DNA of 48,885 bases. Source: Ignavibacteriota bacterium. GTDB lineage: Bacteria; Bacteroidota; Ignavibacteria; UBA10030; UBA6906. The notes beneath the pieces are model-generated. The model saw nothing but the letters and a program-made list of their open reading frames with translations, ran no database searches and was not told where the DNA came from. Location: contig JACRFA010000158.1 in the NCBI GenBank assembly GCA_016218065.1, forward strand, positions 1 to 48,885, written 5' to 3'. Each line of letters opens with the position of its first letter. The first letter of the stretch is position 1. Both the position numbers and the translations under genes were made by a program. This document shows positions 23,778-31,579 of this stretch, piece by piece.

Positions 23778-25331
23778 ATGAGCACAGTAGCTGAAAAACT
23801 TGAACTGCTGAAACAAAAAAACGCCCACGTCAATCTTGGCGGGGGGAAAGAGAAACTCGAAGCGCAACACAAGCTGAACAAGATGACGGCGCATGAGCGA
23901 CTGCATCTCTTGTACGACCGCGGCTTCTACGATGAGCTGTTCCGATTCATCCGACACGGCGCAACATCCTTCGGGATGGCAGATCGCGATCTGCCGGCTG
24001 ACGGCGTCGTGACGGGGCTGGGCGCGATCGGCGGTCGGCTTGTCTACGCGTCGTCGCAGGATTTCACCGTGATGGGGGGCAGCGTAGGTTGGATGCATGC
24101 GCGTAAGATTTGCGAGATCATGGACATGGCGCTCAAGGCCGGCGCGCCCTACATTGCCATCAATGATAGCGGGGGTGCTCGCATTCAGGAAGGCGTCGAT
24201 TCGCTGCGCGGGTACGGACGCATCTTCTACTACAACACGCTGCTCTCGGGCGTTGTGCCGCAGATTTCCATCATCGCCGGTCCGTGCGCCGGCGGCGCTG
24301 CATATTCGCCTGCTCTCATGGACTTCATCATCATGGTCAAAGACACCGGGCAGATGTTCATCGCCGGACCGGAAGTGATCAAGCAGGCGACGGGCGAGGA
24401 GATTACCGCGGAGGAGCTTGGCGGCGCGTTCGTCCAGGCGGCGACCAGCGGCAACGTGCATTTCATTGCCCGCGACGATGCAGATGCAATTGAGATCGCG
24501 CAAACTCTGCTGAGCTACCTTCCCGCCAACAACACCGAAGATGCACCTTCGCACAGCACGGGCGAGCTGCTCATGATCGAGGACGAAGAGTTGAACCGCG
24601 TTGTTCCCGACGACAACCGCGATCCGTACAACATGTTCGATATCCTGCACCGCGTGTTCGACCCGAACACGATCTTCGAGGTGCACAGTCATTACGCCAA
24701 GAACATCATTGTCGCGTTTGCGCGGCTCAACGGACGTGTTGTAGGCATCGTGGCGAACCAGCCGATGGAGAAGTTCGGCGCAATCGACATCGATGCATCG
24801 GACAAGGCGTCGCGCTTCGTCCGCTTCTGCAATGCGTTCAATATTCCGTTGATCAGTTTTGTTGATGTTCCCGGATTTCTGCCGGGCGTGGAGCAAGAGT
24901 TCGGTGGCATTATCCGCCACGGCGCGAAGATGCTGTTCTCATTCTCGGCTGCGACCGTACCAAAAATCTCGATCGTCGTTCGCAAGGCGTACGGCGGCGC
25001 GTATCTTGCGATGTGCGCAAAGAGTCTTGGCGCCGACCGCGTTGCAGCCTGGCCGACAGCGGAAATCGCTGTGATGGGCGCCGAAGGCGCGGTGAGCGTG
25101 TTATACAAAAACGAAATCAAGGGCGCGCCGGACCCGAAACGCAAGCGCAAGGAACTCATCGAACAATATCAAGCAGAGTTCTCTACGCCCTACATGGCGG
25201 CGGGGAAAGGGATGGTGGACGCCGTCATCGAACCGAAGAAGACGCGGGCGTATCTCTCGGTCGCGCTTGAGTCGTTGCGCAGCAAACGCGATCTTCGTCC
25301 TCAAAAGAAACACGGACTCATTCCTTTGTAA
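23778..25331 (+). CDS. mmdA: Methylmalonyl-CoA decarboxylase alpha / propionyl-CoA carboxylase beta-type carboxyltransferase
   Basis: A 517-residue biotin-dependent carboxyltransferase of the usual length, with two crotonase-fold halves. It has MTAHERLHLLYDRGFYDE, SQDFTVMGGSVGWMHARKI, the acyl-CoA oxyanion loop NDSGGARIQEGVDSL, the GPCAGGAAYSP loop, and the second-half motifs DVPGFLPGVEQEFGGIIRHGAKML and RKAYGGAYLAM. The family includes PccB and MmdA. The following OadG-type, biotin-carrier and OadB-type genes point to MmdA, the CoA-binding subunit of a sodium-pumping decarboxylase; use in the carboxylating direction is also possible. Confidence 0.9.
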   Translation: MSTVAEKLELLKQKNAHVNLGGGKEKLEAQHKLNKMTAHERLHLLYDRGFYDELFRFIRHGATSFGMADRDLPADGVVTGLGAIGGRLVYASSQDFTVMGGSVGWMHARKICEIMDMALKAGAPYIAINDSGGARIQEGVDSLRGYGRIFYYNTLLSGVVPQISIIAGPCAGGAAYSPALMDFIIMVKDTGQMFIAGPEVIKQATGEEITAEELGGAFVQAATSGNVHFIARDDADAIEIAQTLLSYLPANNTEDAPSHSTGELLMIEDEELNRVVPDDNRDPYNMFDILHRVFDPNTIFEVHSHYAKNIIVAFARLNGRVVGIVANQPMEKFGAIDIDASDKASRFVRFCNAFNIPLISFVDVPGFLPGVEQEFGGIIRHGAKMLFSFSAATVPKISIVVRKAYGGAYLAMCAKSLGADRVAAWPTAEIAVMGAEGAVSVLYKNEIKGAPDPKRKRKELIEQYQAEFSTPYMAAGKGMVDAVIEPKKTRAYLSVALESLRSKRDLRPQKKHGLIPL

Positions 25332-25342
25332 GCGGAGAACGC

Positions 25343-25693
25343 ATGGAACTCATTTTCGAAAGTCTGTTGCTGCTTGTTGTCGGTATGAGCGGGGTCTTCG
25401 CTTCGTTGCTGCTTCTTGCCGGCATGATCTGGTTGTTTCGCTTCGCGGATGAAACGCTGAACAAGCGGCGCATTCAAACCTACTCGAAGAAGGTGGAGCT
25501 GCACGAAGTGGTTGATGAGGTGAATGATGAAGTCGTTGCCGTGATTACCGCGGCAGTGACGGCAGCGCTGCGGAAGCCGGTTGTTGTGCGCCGCGTGCAG
25601 TTTCTGAATCAGAAGTCGGGGAGCGCGTCGTGGGCAGTGACGGGCAGAGTGAATATTATGGCATCGCATGCAATAGCAAAAAGGAAATCATAA
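25343..25693 (+). CDS. Sodium-pump decarboxylase gamma-type subunit (OadG/MmdD)
   Basis: A 116-residue protein with one N-terminal transmembrane helix (LIFESLLLLVVGMSGVFASL ... MIWLFRFADE, ~3-35) and a charged cytoplasmic tail, the OadG/MmdD pattern. It anchors the soluble carboxyltransferase to the membrane pump. GGAGA precedes the ATG, 11 nt after mmdA. The C-terminal ~45 residues (VVVRRVQFLNQKSGSASWAV) are more basic than usual. Confidence 0.8.
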   Translation: MELIFESLLLLVVGMSGVFASLLLLAGMIWLFRFADETLNKRRIQTYSKKVELHEVVDEVNDEVVAVITAAVTAALRKPVVVRRVQFLNQKSGSASWAVTGRVNIMASHAIAKRKS

Positions 25694-25696
25694 CAT

Positions 25697-26089
25697 ATGA
25701 AAAAGCTTCTGATTACAGTCAACGGAAAGCGGTACGAGGTAGATGTTGAGGTTGTTCAAGATGACGATGCGATTCAGGCGCAGCCTCCGTTTCGCCCGCC
25801 GGTGCGGACGATGGACAGCTACGTCACGCCCGTGACTACTCCGCTGCCGCCCAAGTCGAAACCGAGCGCGGCGGAAAAGAAAACCCTCGCCTCGCCGATC
25901 AATGGCGTCGTGCTTGAAATTCCCGTGAAGGAAGCACAGGCGGTGAAAGAAAATGATGTGCTGTTCGTGCTTGAGGCAATGAAGATGAAGACGAACATCT
26001 CATCGCCGCAAACCGGAAAGATCAAATCCATTAAAGTTAAAGTCGGCGACACGATTGAAGCGGGCCAGGCACTGTTGATGTTTGAATGA
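25697..26089 (+). CDS. mmdC: Biotin carboxyl-carrier subunit (MmdC-like)
   Basis: A 130-residue protein with an N-terminal beta segment (KKLLITVNGKRYEVDVEVV), a Pro/Thr-rich hinge (~33-58) and a C-terminal biotinyl domain. The biotinylated Lys is K96 in EAMKMKT, 34 residues from the end, as in other carriers. It carries the carboxyl group from the alpha subunit to the membrane beta subunit. The gene starts 3 nt after the OadG-type gene. Confidence 0.93.
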   Translation: MKKLLITVNGKRYEVDVEVVQDDDAIQAQPPFRPPVRTMDSYVTPVTTPLPPKSKPSAAEKKTLASPINGVVLEIPVKEAQAVKENDVLFVLEAMKMKTNISSPQTGKIKSIKVKVGDTIEAGQALLMFE

Positions 26090-26314
26090 ATGCACTCGTC
26101 TCCATGAGCGTCCAGCGTGCGGCAGTAAATCTTTAGATTGAGTGATTGTCCGAAGGTCGATGACTCGACTCGTTGAGACTCCTTTAGGCAGTCATCGCGC
26201 CAATGAGCCATTGCTGGGTTCTGTACCCCGTGAGAGATCCTGATGACCTGATGGCGCGATCTCTCAATGAGCCGACAGACTCTGAATCTCTGCATCTAAA
26301 TTTCAAGAAACGAA

Positions 26315-27448
26315 ATGTTACAACATCTCGAAAAATTCATCCATGGCATGGGCTTCTGGTATTTGACGCCGGGGCAGATTGCCATGCTCGCGGTTGCATC
26401 ATTGCTCATCTATCTCGCTATCCGGCGCGGGTTCGAGCCGCTCTTGCTGCTGCCGATCGGGCTGGGCGCGTTTCTCGCGAACTTGCCCGGCAACGGACTG
26501 CTCACGGCGCCTCATGGCAATGAAATCGGCGGTCTGTACTTCTATCTCTCCAAGGGAATTGAGTTGGAGATTTTTCCGCCGCTGATTTTTCTCGGCATCG
26601 GCGCGATGACGGATTTCGGTCCGTTGCTGTCGAATCCCAAAACATTTCTTCTCGGCGCCGCGGCGCAGCTCGGGGTCTTCATCGCGCTGCTTATGGCGGT
26701 CGCGCTGGGATTCAATTTGCAGGAAGCTGCGGCGATCGGCATCATTGGCGGCGCCGACGGACCGACCGCAATCTATCTGACACTCAAACTTGCGCCGCAT
26801 CTTCTCGGCCCGATTGCCGTCTCCGCGTATTCATACATGGCGCTTGTGCCGCTCATTCAGCCTCCCATCATGAGACTTCTCACGACGGAGAAGGAACGGC
26901 TTGTGGTTATGGAAACGCCGAAGCCCGTCTCGAAAAAAATCAAAATCATCTTTCCGCTTGCCGTGACTGTTGTTGGTGTGTTCATTGTGCCGCCGGCAGC
27001 GCCGTTGCTCGCCATGCTCATGGGCGGAAATCTTCTGCGTGAGAGCGGCGTGGTCGAGCGACTGACGAACATGGCGCAGAATGAGCTGATCAACATTGTC
27101 ACGTTCTTTCTCGGCACCTGTGTCGGCATGACGATGGCGGCAGATGTGTTTCTGCGATGGGAGACGCTGAAGATTCTCTCGCTCGGCATTGTCGCGTTCG
27201 GATTCTCGACCGTGGGCGGCGTGTTGTTCGGGAAGCTGATGTACAAAGTGACGGGCGGAAAAGTGAATCCTCTCATCGGCTCAGCAGGAGTTTCCGCCGT
27301 ACCGATGGCTGCTCGCGTGTCGCACAATGTCGCGCAAGAATACAATCCGCACAACTATTTGCTCATGCACGCGATGGGACCGAACGTTGCCGGCGTTGTG
27401 GGGACTGCAATCGCCGCAGGAATTTTGTTGGCGATATTGGGTAAGTAG
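26315..27448 (+). CDS. mmdB: Sodium-translocating decarboxylase beta subunit (OadB/MmdB)
   Basis: A 377-residue polytopic protein of the OadB family. It has GLGAFLANLPGNGL, the signature GIIGGADGPTAIYLTLKLAP (~143-162), FPLAVTVVGVFIVPPAAPLL and the second motif PLIGSAGVSAVPMAARVSH. It decarboxylates carboxybiotin and exports Na+. The 225-nt gap before it holds no gene that I can see, but the other three subunits lie just upstream, so the pump is complete and could couple methylmalonyl-CoA decarboxylation to a sodium gradient. Confidence 0.93.
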   Translation: MLQHLEKFIHGMGFWYLTPGQIAMLAVASLLIYLAIRRGFEPLLLLPIGLGAFLANLPGNGLLTAPHGNEIGGLYFYLSKGIELEIFPPLIFLGIGAMTDFGPLLSNPKTFLLGAAAQLGVFIALLMAVALGFNLQEAAAIGIIGGADGPTAIYLTLKLAPHLLGPIAVSAYSYMALVPLIQPPIMRLLTTEKERLVVMETPKPVSKKIKIIFPLAVTVVGVFIVPPAAPLLAMLMGGNLLRESGVVERLTNMAQNELINIVTFFLGTCVGMTMAADVFLRWETLKILSLGIVAFGFSTVGGVLFGKLMYKVTGGKVNPLIGSAGVSAVPMAARVSHNVAQEYNPHNYLLMHAMGPNVAGVVGTAIAAGILLAILGK

Positions 27449-27648
27449 CCTCTTTGTTCTTGCGTGAGGGATGCGGAAGGTTGCCCCCGATATTTGGGCA
27501 AGTCTCGCCGTCCATCCTTCGATTTCACTCGGAACAGCGAGACCGAAATAAAATGGAGCCCGGAGCAGCCCGACCCCGCGAGACATCCTTCTTGAATGCC
27601 CTTCACTGTCTTTGGTTGTATCCAGTTTCCAGAACTCCTCGTACGGCA
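27449..27648. other. Non-coding stretch after mmdB
   Basis: I see no gene or stable structure here. With the MITE-like element that follows (27649-27836) and the yggS promoter it makes up a 529-nt gap. Confidence 0.4.
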
Positions 27649-27836
27649 CTAGCAGGCTGTTGAAAAACTGATGTCAATGTCATTCCGAACCCCCGACGCT
27701 CTTTGGCGGGGTGAGTGCCGAAGGCATCCCTTCGGGAGAATCTGATCCCCGAGAGATTCCTCAGTCGCGGAGCCTGTGCTGAGCGAAGTCGAAGCGCTCC
27801 ATCGGAATGACATGAAAGCCTTTTTCAACCTGCTAG
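27649..27836. mobile_element. MITE-like element, copy A
   Basis: The ends are inverted repeats: CTAGCAGGCTGTTGAAAAA at the left and TTTTTCAACCTGCTAG at the right. The interior is itself palindrome-rich (CCCCGACGCTCTTTGGCGGGG, CCCTTCGGGAG, and GTCATTCCGA against TCGGAATGAC). A related element lies at 30143-30330. At 188 bp with no coding frame it can only move with a transposase encoded elsewhere. Confidence 0.75.
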
Positions 27837-27932
27837 ATAGCTTTGTCTCACGGGGGCACGCCCAAACACACTTGCGATTCTTTTTCTGCATACTTTCTTC
27901 CCGCTGAAGCCTACTTTGAGTTTTTGAGTTCG

Positions 27933-27961
27933 TTGATTCTCACGCGCAATACAACTATATT
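27933..27961 (+). promoter_or_regulatory. Predicted yggS promoter
   Basis: TTGATT and TATATT are separated by 17 bp. The expected start of transcription is only about 10 nt before the ATG at 27978, which has no Shine-Dalgarno sequence, so the mRNA may be nearly leaderless. Confidence 0.5.
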
Positions 27962-27977
27962 CAACGGTTGAAATCGA

Positions 27978-28673
27978 ATGATTCGAGAGAATATTGAGGA
28001 AATACGCCGCCGGATCGAATCTGCGTGCAGACGTTCGGGAAGACACGCAAGCGAAGTAACGTTGCTTGCCGTGTCGAAGACGTTTTTGGCTGGCGCAGTG
28101 GATGAGGCGGTGAGTGCAGGTCTCAATGATGTTGGCGAGAATTATGTTCAGGAGTTGTTGGAGAAGCGGGAGGCGCTGAAGAGCCGTGATGTTCGGTGGC
28201 ACTTCATCGGGCACCTGCAATCCAACAAAGTGAAGTACATCGCTGAGTGGATTCATCTCATTCATTCGCTCGACAACGCCGGGCTTGCACACGAACTTGA
28301 CAAGCGTGCGGAGCAAGTGAAGCGAACGCTCGATGTTCTCGTTGAAGTGAACACAACCGATGAGCAATCGAAGTTCGGCGTCAGGCCTGAGAAGGCTGTA
28401 GAGTTTGTCCGCTCGCTCACGGATTTGTCGCACATTCGTCTGGCCGGGCTGATGACGATCGGGCCGTTTCTTCCTGACCCGGAAGGTTCGCGACCGATGT
28501 TTCGAACGTTGCGTCAACTCCGAGATGAGATCGCGGCGCTTCATCAGCAGAATGTCACAATGCAACATCTCTCGATGGGCATGACGGGAGATTTCGAAGT
28601 CGCTATTGACGAAGGCGCAACGATCGTCAGGATCGGAACGGCCATCTTCGGCAAGCGAGAAAAGAAACGCTGA
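27978..28673 (+). CDS. yggS: YggS-family PLP homeostasis protein
   Basis: A 231-residue type III-fold PLP protein of usual length. It has TLLAVSKTF with the PLP-binding Lys (K34), GLNDVGENYVQELLEK, WHFIGHLQSNKVKYI, EVNTTDEQSKFGV, GLMTIGPF and the phosphate-binding SMGMTGDFEVAI ... GTAIFG. It keeps pyridoxal phosphate balance in the cytoplasm and has no known enzyme activity. A DivIVA-type gene follows 19 nt later, a yggS-divIVA pairing common in bacteria. Confidence 0.95.
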   Translation: MIRENIEEIRRRIESACRRSGRHASEVTLLAVSKTFLAGAVDEAVSAGLNDVGENYVQELLEKREALKSRDVRWHFIGHLQSNKVKYIAEWIHLIHSLDNAGLAHELDKRAEQVKRTLDVLVEVNTTDEQSKFGVRPEKAVEFVRSLTDLSHIRLAGLMTIGPFLPDPEGSRPMFRTLRQLRDEIAALHQQNVTMQHLSMGMTGDFEVAIDEGATIVRIGTAIFGKREKKR

Positions 28674-28692
28674 TCACAAGAGGAGGAAAGCA

Positions 28693-29250
28693 ATGAAACT
28701 GACCCCGCTTGATATTCGCAAACAGGAATTCAAGAAAGTGATGCGCGGGTTCGACCCGATCGAGGTCGAGACGTTCATGGAGATGATGGCGAATGAATTC
28801 GAGAATCTTCTGAAGGAGCAGGGAGAGCTTCGAACAAAGATCACGGAGACGGAAACGCAGCTCAAAGACTATAAGCAAATCGAGCGGACGCTGCAGCAGA
28901 CGCTGATGCAGGCGCAGGAAGCGACAGGCAAAACGTACGAAGCTGCCCGGCGCGATGCCGAGTCGATCATCAAGGACGCCGAAATGAGAGCATCGCAATT
29001 GCTCAGCTCGGCGAATTCCGAGATCGCAAGATTGAACAACGAGATTGCGCAGCTCCGTTCGCGAAAGGATTCACTGATCGGACGACTGCGCGTGTTGCTC
29101 AGCTCCGAGCTTGATCTGATCAAGGCGCTGGAGCTGGGAAGCGATCCGATTCTTGCGGACAATGCTTCGCATGGCACCGGGAAGAATGAACTGGAACTCG
29201 ATACAATTTTAAAGGCAATTGAAGATGTCGGAACTGCGCAGCCGCATTGA
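28693..29250 (+). CDS. divIVA: DivIVA-domain protein
   Basis: A 185-residue protein that starts [20 protein letters not shown], the conserved DivIVA lipid-binding N-domain, followed by a coiled coil (~30-150). Proteins of this family gather at curved membrane and recruit division or growth factors. AGGAGGAAAG precedes the ATG at 28693; the frame is open further upstream inside yggS. The end overlaps the phosphorylase start by 26 nt. DivIVA is best known from Gram-positives, but such proteins also occur in this group. Confidence 0.9.
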   Translation: MKLTPLDIRKQEFKKVMRGFDPIEVETFMEMMANEFENLLKEQGELRTKITETETQLKDYKQIERTLQQTLMQAQEATGKTYEAARRDAESIIKDAEMRASQLLSSANSEIARLNNEIAQLRSRKDSLIGRLRVLLSSELDLIKALELGSDPILADNASHGTGKNELELDTILKAIEDVGTAQPH

Positions 29251-30046
29251 AGAGGCTGTAAAATTTCTTCGCACCAAAACTTCGTCGCACCCGCCAATCG
29301 GCATCATCCTCGGCACGGGTCTCGGCGGTCTCGCGAAAGAAATCAAACAAGACGTCGTTATTGATTACGGCGACATCCCGCACTTTCCCATCTCGACCGT
29401 CGAGTCGCATCACGGTCGGTTGATCTTCGGAACGCTCGGCGGGAAGCAGGTGGTGGCGATGCAGGGGCGTTTCCATTATTACGAAGGCTACACCATGCAG
29501 CAGGTGACCTTCCCCGTGCGCGTCATGAAGTTCCTCGGCGTGGAAACGCTGCTGATCTCCAACGCAGCGGGCGGAATGAATCCGCAGTTTCGCAAGGGAA
29601 GCGTCATGATCATCACCGATCATATCAATTTGCTGGGCGATAATCCGCTCATCGGAGCGAACGACGACGCGGTCGGGCCGCGGTTTCCCGATATGTCCGA
29701 ACCCTACAGCAAGAAACTGATCGCGCTTGCGGATAGCGTTGCGCTCGAAAACCGGATTCGTGTTGAGCACGGTGTGTTCGTTGCGGTTCCGGGTCCGAAC
29801 CTTGAAACTCGCGCAGAGTACCGCTTCCTGCGTTTGATTGGAGCGGACGCAGTCGGCATGTCAACCGTTCCCGAAAATATTGTGGCTGTGCACATGAGTA
29901 TGCACGTGCTCGGCTTCTCGATTATCACCGACGAATGTTTCCCCGATTCGCTGCAGCCGGCAAACGTTACCGAGATTATTGCTGTCGCGAATGATACAGA
30001 GCCAAAGCTGACGAAGATCATGAAGGGTGTAGTGGAAAGGATGTAG
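29225..30046 (+). CDS. punA: Purine nucleoside phosphorylase (trimeric type)
   Basis: A 273-residue phosphorylase of the PNP/MTAP family. It has [12 protein letters not shown] (phosphate loop), [47 protein letters not shown] and [16 protein letters not shown], the signatures of guanosine/inosine phosphorolysis in purine salvage. I start at the ATG at 29225 with AAAGG upstream; a TTG two codons earlier is possible. It overlaps divIVA by 26 nt, so the three genes from yggS form one operon. Confidence 0.93.
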   Translation: MSELRSRIEEAVKFLRTKTSSHPPIGIILGTGLGGLAKEIKQDVVIDYGDIPHFPISTVESHHGRLIFGTLGGKQVVAMQGRFHYYEGYTMQQVTFPVRVMKFLGVETLLISNAAGGMNPQFRKGSVMIITDHINLLGDNPLIGANDDAVGPRFPDMSEPYSKKLIALADSVALENRIRVEHGVFVAVPGPNLETRAEYRFLRLIGADAVGMSTVPENIVAVHMSMHVLGFSIITDECFPDSLQPANVTEIIAVANDTEPKLTKIMKGVVERM

Positions 30047-30142
30047 CTTTAGCCCTGAGCGATTTCAGCGAAGGGAATGCGTGTGATTGACAAGTGGGAC
30101 GAAGCAGAATGAGATGAGAGATGCTTCGCTCCGCTCAGCATT

Positions 30143-30330
30143 TAGCAGGGTATTGAAAAACTGAGTTCAATGTCATTCCCCCAAAGGGGTCCTTCGGACG
30201 AACCCCGACGCTCTTTGGCGGGGTGAGTGCCGAAGGCATTCCTTCGGAAGAATCTGACCCAAGGAAAGGGAGATTCCTCAGTCGCTTCGCTCCATCGGAA
30301 TGACATGGGAGTCTTTTTTAACACCCTATT
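30143..30330. mobile_element. MITE-like element, copy B
   Basis: It matches copy A at the ends (TAGCAGGGTATTGAAAAA and TTTTTTAACACCCTATTT) and in the middle (CCCCGACGCTCTTTGGCGGG, GTGAGTGCCGAAGGCAT, CTCCATCGGAATGACATG). It carries extra CCTTCGG palindromes. It fills most of the 321-nt gap before the SIMPL gene and produces a spurious upstream extension of that reading frame. Confidence 0.75.
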
Positions 30331-30367
30331 TGATCTGGCGTATCAATCATTTTCGAAAGTAACTGCC

Positions 30368-31078
30368 ATGCAAACTCTCAGTCGGGCGATAGGCGTGTTG
30401 ATGATGATTCCTGTGCTGGCATTTTCTCAGCAACCGGAAGCAAAAGAAAAGATGCGCACGGTCAATGTTCGCGGTGAGGGGATGATTGCTGTCTCGCCGG
30501 ATCAGGTTCGACTCTCGGTGCAGGTGAATACTCAAGCGCAGACAGCTTCGGCAGCTATGCGTTCTGCGAGCGGCAAGACGCAGGAAATCCTCAGTCTGCT
30601 GAAGTCGATGGGAGTCGAAGAGAAAAATATTCAGACGTCGCGTGTGAATGTTTCGCCGACGTACGATTACTCGAAACAGATTCAGCCGCCGCCGATAGTT
30701 GGCTACCATGCGAGCAATGAGTTGTCTATTCTCTTCAAGGCGAAGTTGATGGAGAAAGTCGGCGAGTTCATGGACAAGGCCGTGACTGCCGGCGCGACAA
30801 ATTTCGGCGCGCTGCAATATGAGGCGTCGCGGCACAGAGAACTTGAACGCGAAGCATTGACGAAAGCAGCCGCCGATGCGCGAGCGCGTGCAGAAGTTTT
30901 GGCGAAGGAACTCGGCGCGACAGTCGGCCAGGTACACACGATCTCGGAAAGCGTCAGTTCCGGCGGACCGGCGCCCATCATGCGCACGATGGCGATGGAC
31001 GCGTCAGCCGCAGCGCCCGTGATGAGCGGCGAGCTGACAATTCGCGCTGATGTGAATGTGGTGTTTGAATTGAAATAG
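30368..31078 (+). CDS. SIMPL-domain (DUF541) exported protein
   Basis: A 236-residue protein with a signal peptide (MQTLSRAIGVLMMIPVLAFS then QQ). The SIMPL domain runs ~30-236: VNVRGEGMIAVSPDQVRLSV, 'LKSMGVEEKNIQTSRVNVSPTYDY', GATNFGALQYEASRHRELER and 'AVLAKELGATVGQVHTISE'. It is probably periplasmic; relatives include oxidative-stress protein YggE, but the function is unclear. I use the ATG at 30368 because upstream codons of the open frame lie in the MITE-like element. Confidence 0.88.
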   Translation: MQTLSRAIGVLMMIPVLAFSQQPEAKEKMRTVNVRGEGMIAVSPDQVRLSVQVNTQAQTASAAMRSASGKTQEILSLLKSMGVEEKNIQTSRVNVSPTYDYSKQIQPPPIVGYHASNELSILFKAKLMEKVGEFMDKAVTAGATNFGALQYEASRHRELEREALTKAAADARARAEVLAKELGATVGQVHTISESVSSGGPAPIMRTMAMDASAAAPVMSGELTIRADVNVVFELK

Positions 31079-31080
31079 TG

Positions 31081-31293
31081 ATGTCGCCCAGAGTGAAACA
31101 TATTGCGGAGAGAATTGTACCTGTGTTGAAGCGATACGGAATCCGAAAAGCCGGAATCTTCGGGTCAGTCGTTCGAGGCGAGGAGACGGAGCGGAGTGAT
31201 ATTGACCTCGTGGTCGCCTCGCCGGAGAAGACTTCGTTGCTCGAGTTCGTGCATATCAAGCATGAGCTTGAAGATGTTCTTGGGAGGGAGTAG
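31081..31293 (+). CDS. MNT-type nucleotidyltransferase antitoxin, frameshifted near its end
   Basis: A 70-residue frame with the minimal nucleotidyltransferase signature IFGSVVRGEETERSDIDLVV (GS-x-x-RG ... SDIDL), the antitoxin of MNT-HEPN pairs that AMPylates its toxin. The frame stops after GRE, but the expected tail VDLVDYRGIRPALRQRILSE is present in the next frame and ends at 31367. One missing G near 31290 would restore it. It starts 2 nt after the SIMPL stop. The next gene is a truncated HEPN toxin, so the pair seems decayed. Confidence 0.8.
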   Translation: MSPRVKHIAERIVPVLKRYGIRKAGIFGSVVRGEETERSDIDLVVASPEKTSLLEFVHIKHELEDVLGRE

Positions 31294-31363
31294 ATCTGGT
31301 GGACTACCGCGGCATTCGGCCTGCGTTGAGACAGCGCATTCTCTCCGAAGAGGTCTCGATTCC

Positions 31364-31528
31364 ATGACGCGGAGCGTGCGCTTGTTTGTCCAGGATATTA
31401 TTGACTCCATAGAACTGCTTGAAGCGTACACCAGCACAATAGCAGAATCTGAATTCTATTCCGATGTCCAGAAACAAGATGCGGTGATAAGGAGGATCGA
31501 CTTCCAAAACTCAAAAACAGTTTCATAG
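31364..31528 (+). pseudogene. Truncated HEPN (DUF86) toxin
   Basis: The ATG overlaps the restored stop of the MNT frame (ATGA). The 54 residues read MTRSVRLFVQDIIDSIELLE ... QKQDAVIRR, the N-terminal third of a DUF86 HEPN ribonuclease, then diverge and stop. The catalytic R-x4-6-H motif of the C-terminal half is missing, so no toxin activity is expected. Confidence 0.75.
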
Positions 31529-31579
31529 AAATCAGGGATTCGCTCTCGGAGTGACACCCAGGAAAAAAATGTTTTGGTC

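Noticed and set aside
23763..24920. 385-codon frame antisense to mmdA
   Set aside because: A shadow frame rich in Arg/His; the sense gene is a well-conserved carboxyltransferase.
30227..30367. Longer N-terminus for the SIMPL protein
   Set aside because: These codons lie in a MITE-like element, and a proper signal peptide starts at 30368.
31529..31579. T-box riboswitch before ileS
   Set aside because: The gap is too short and has no terminator or T-box sequence; such leaders are not expected in this group.
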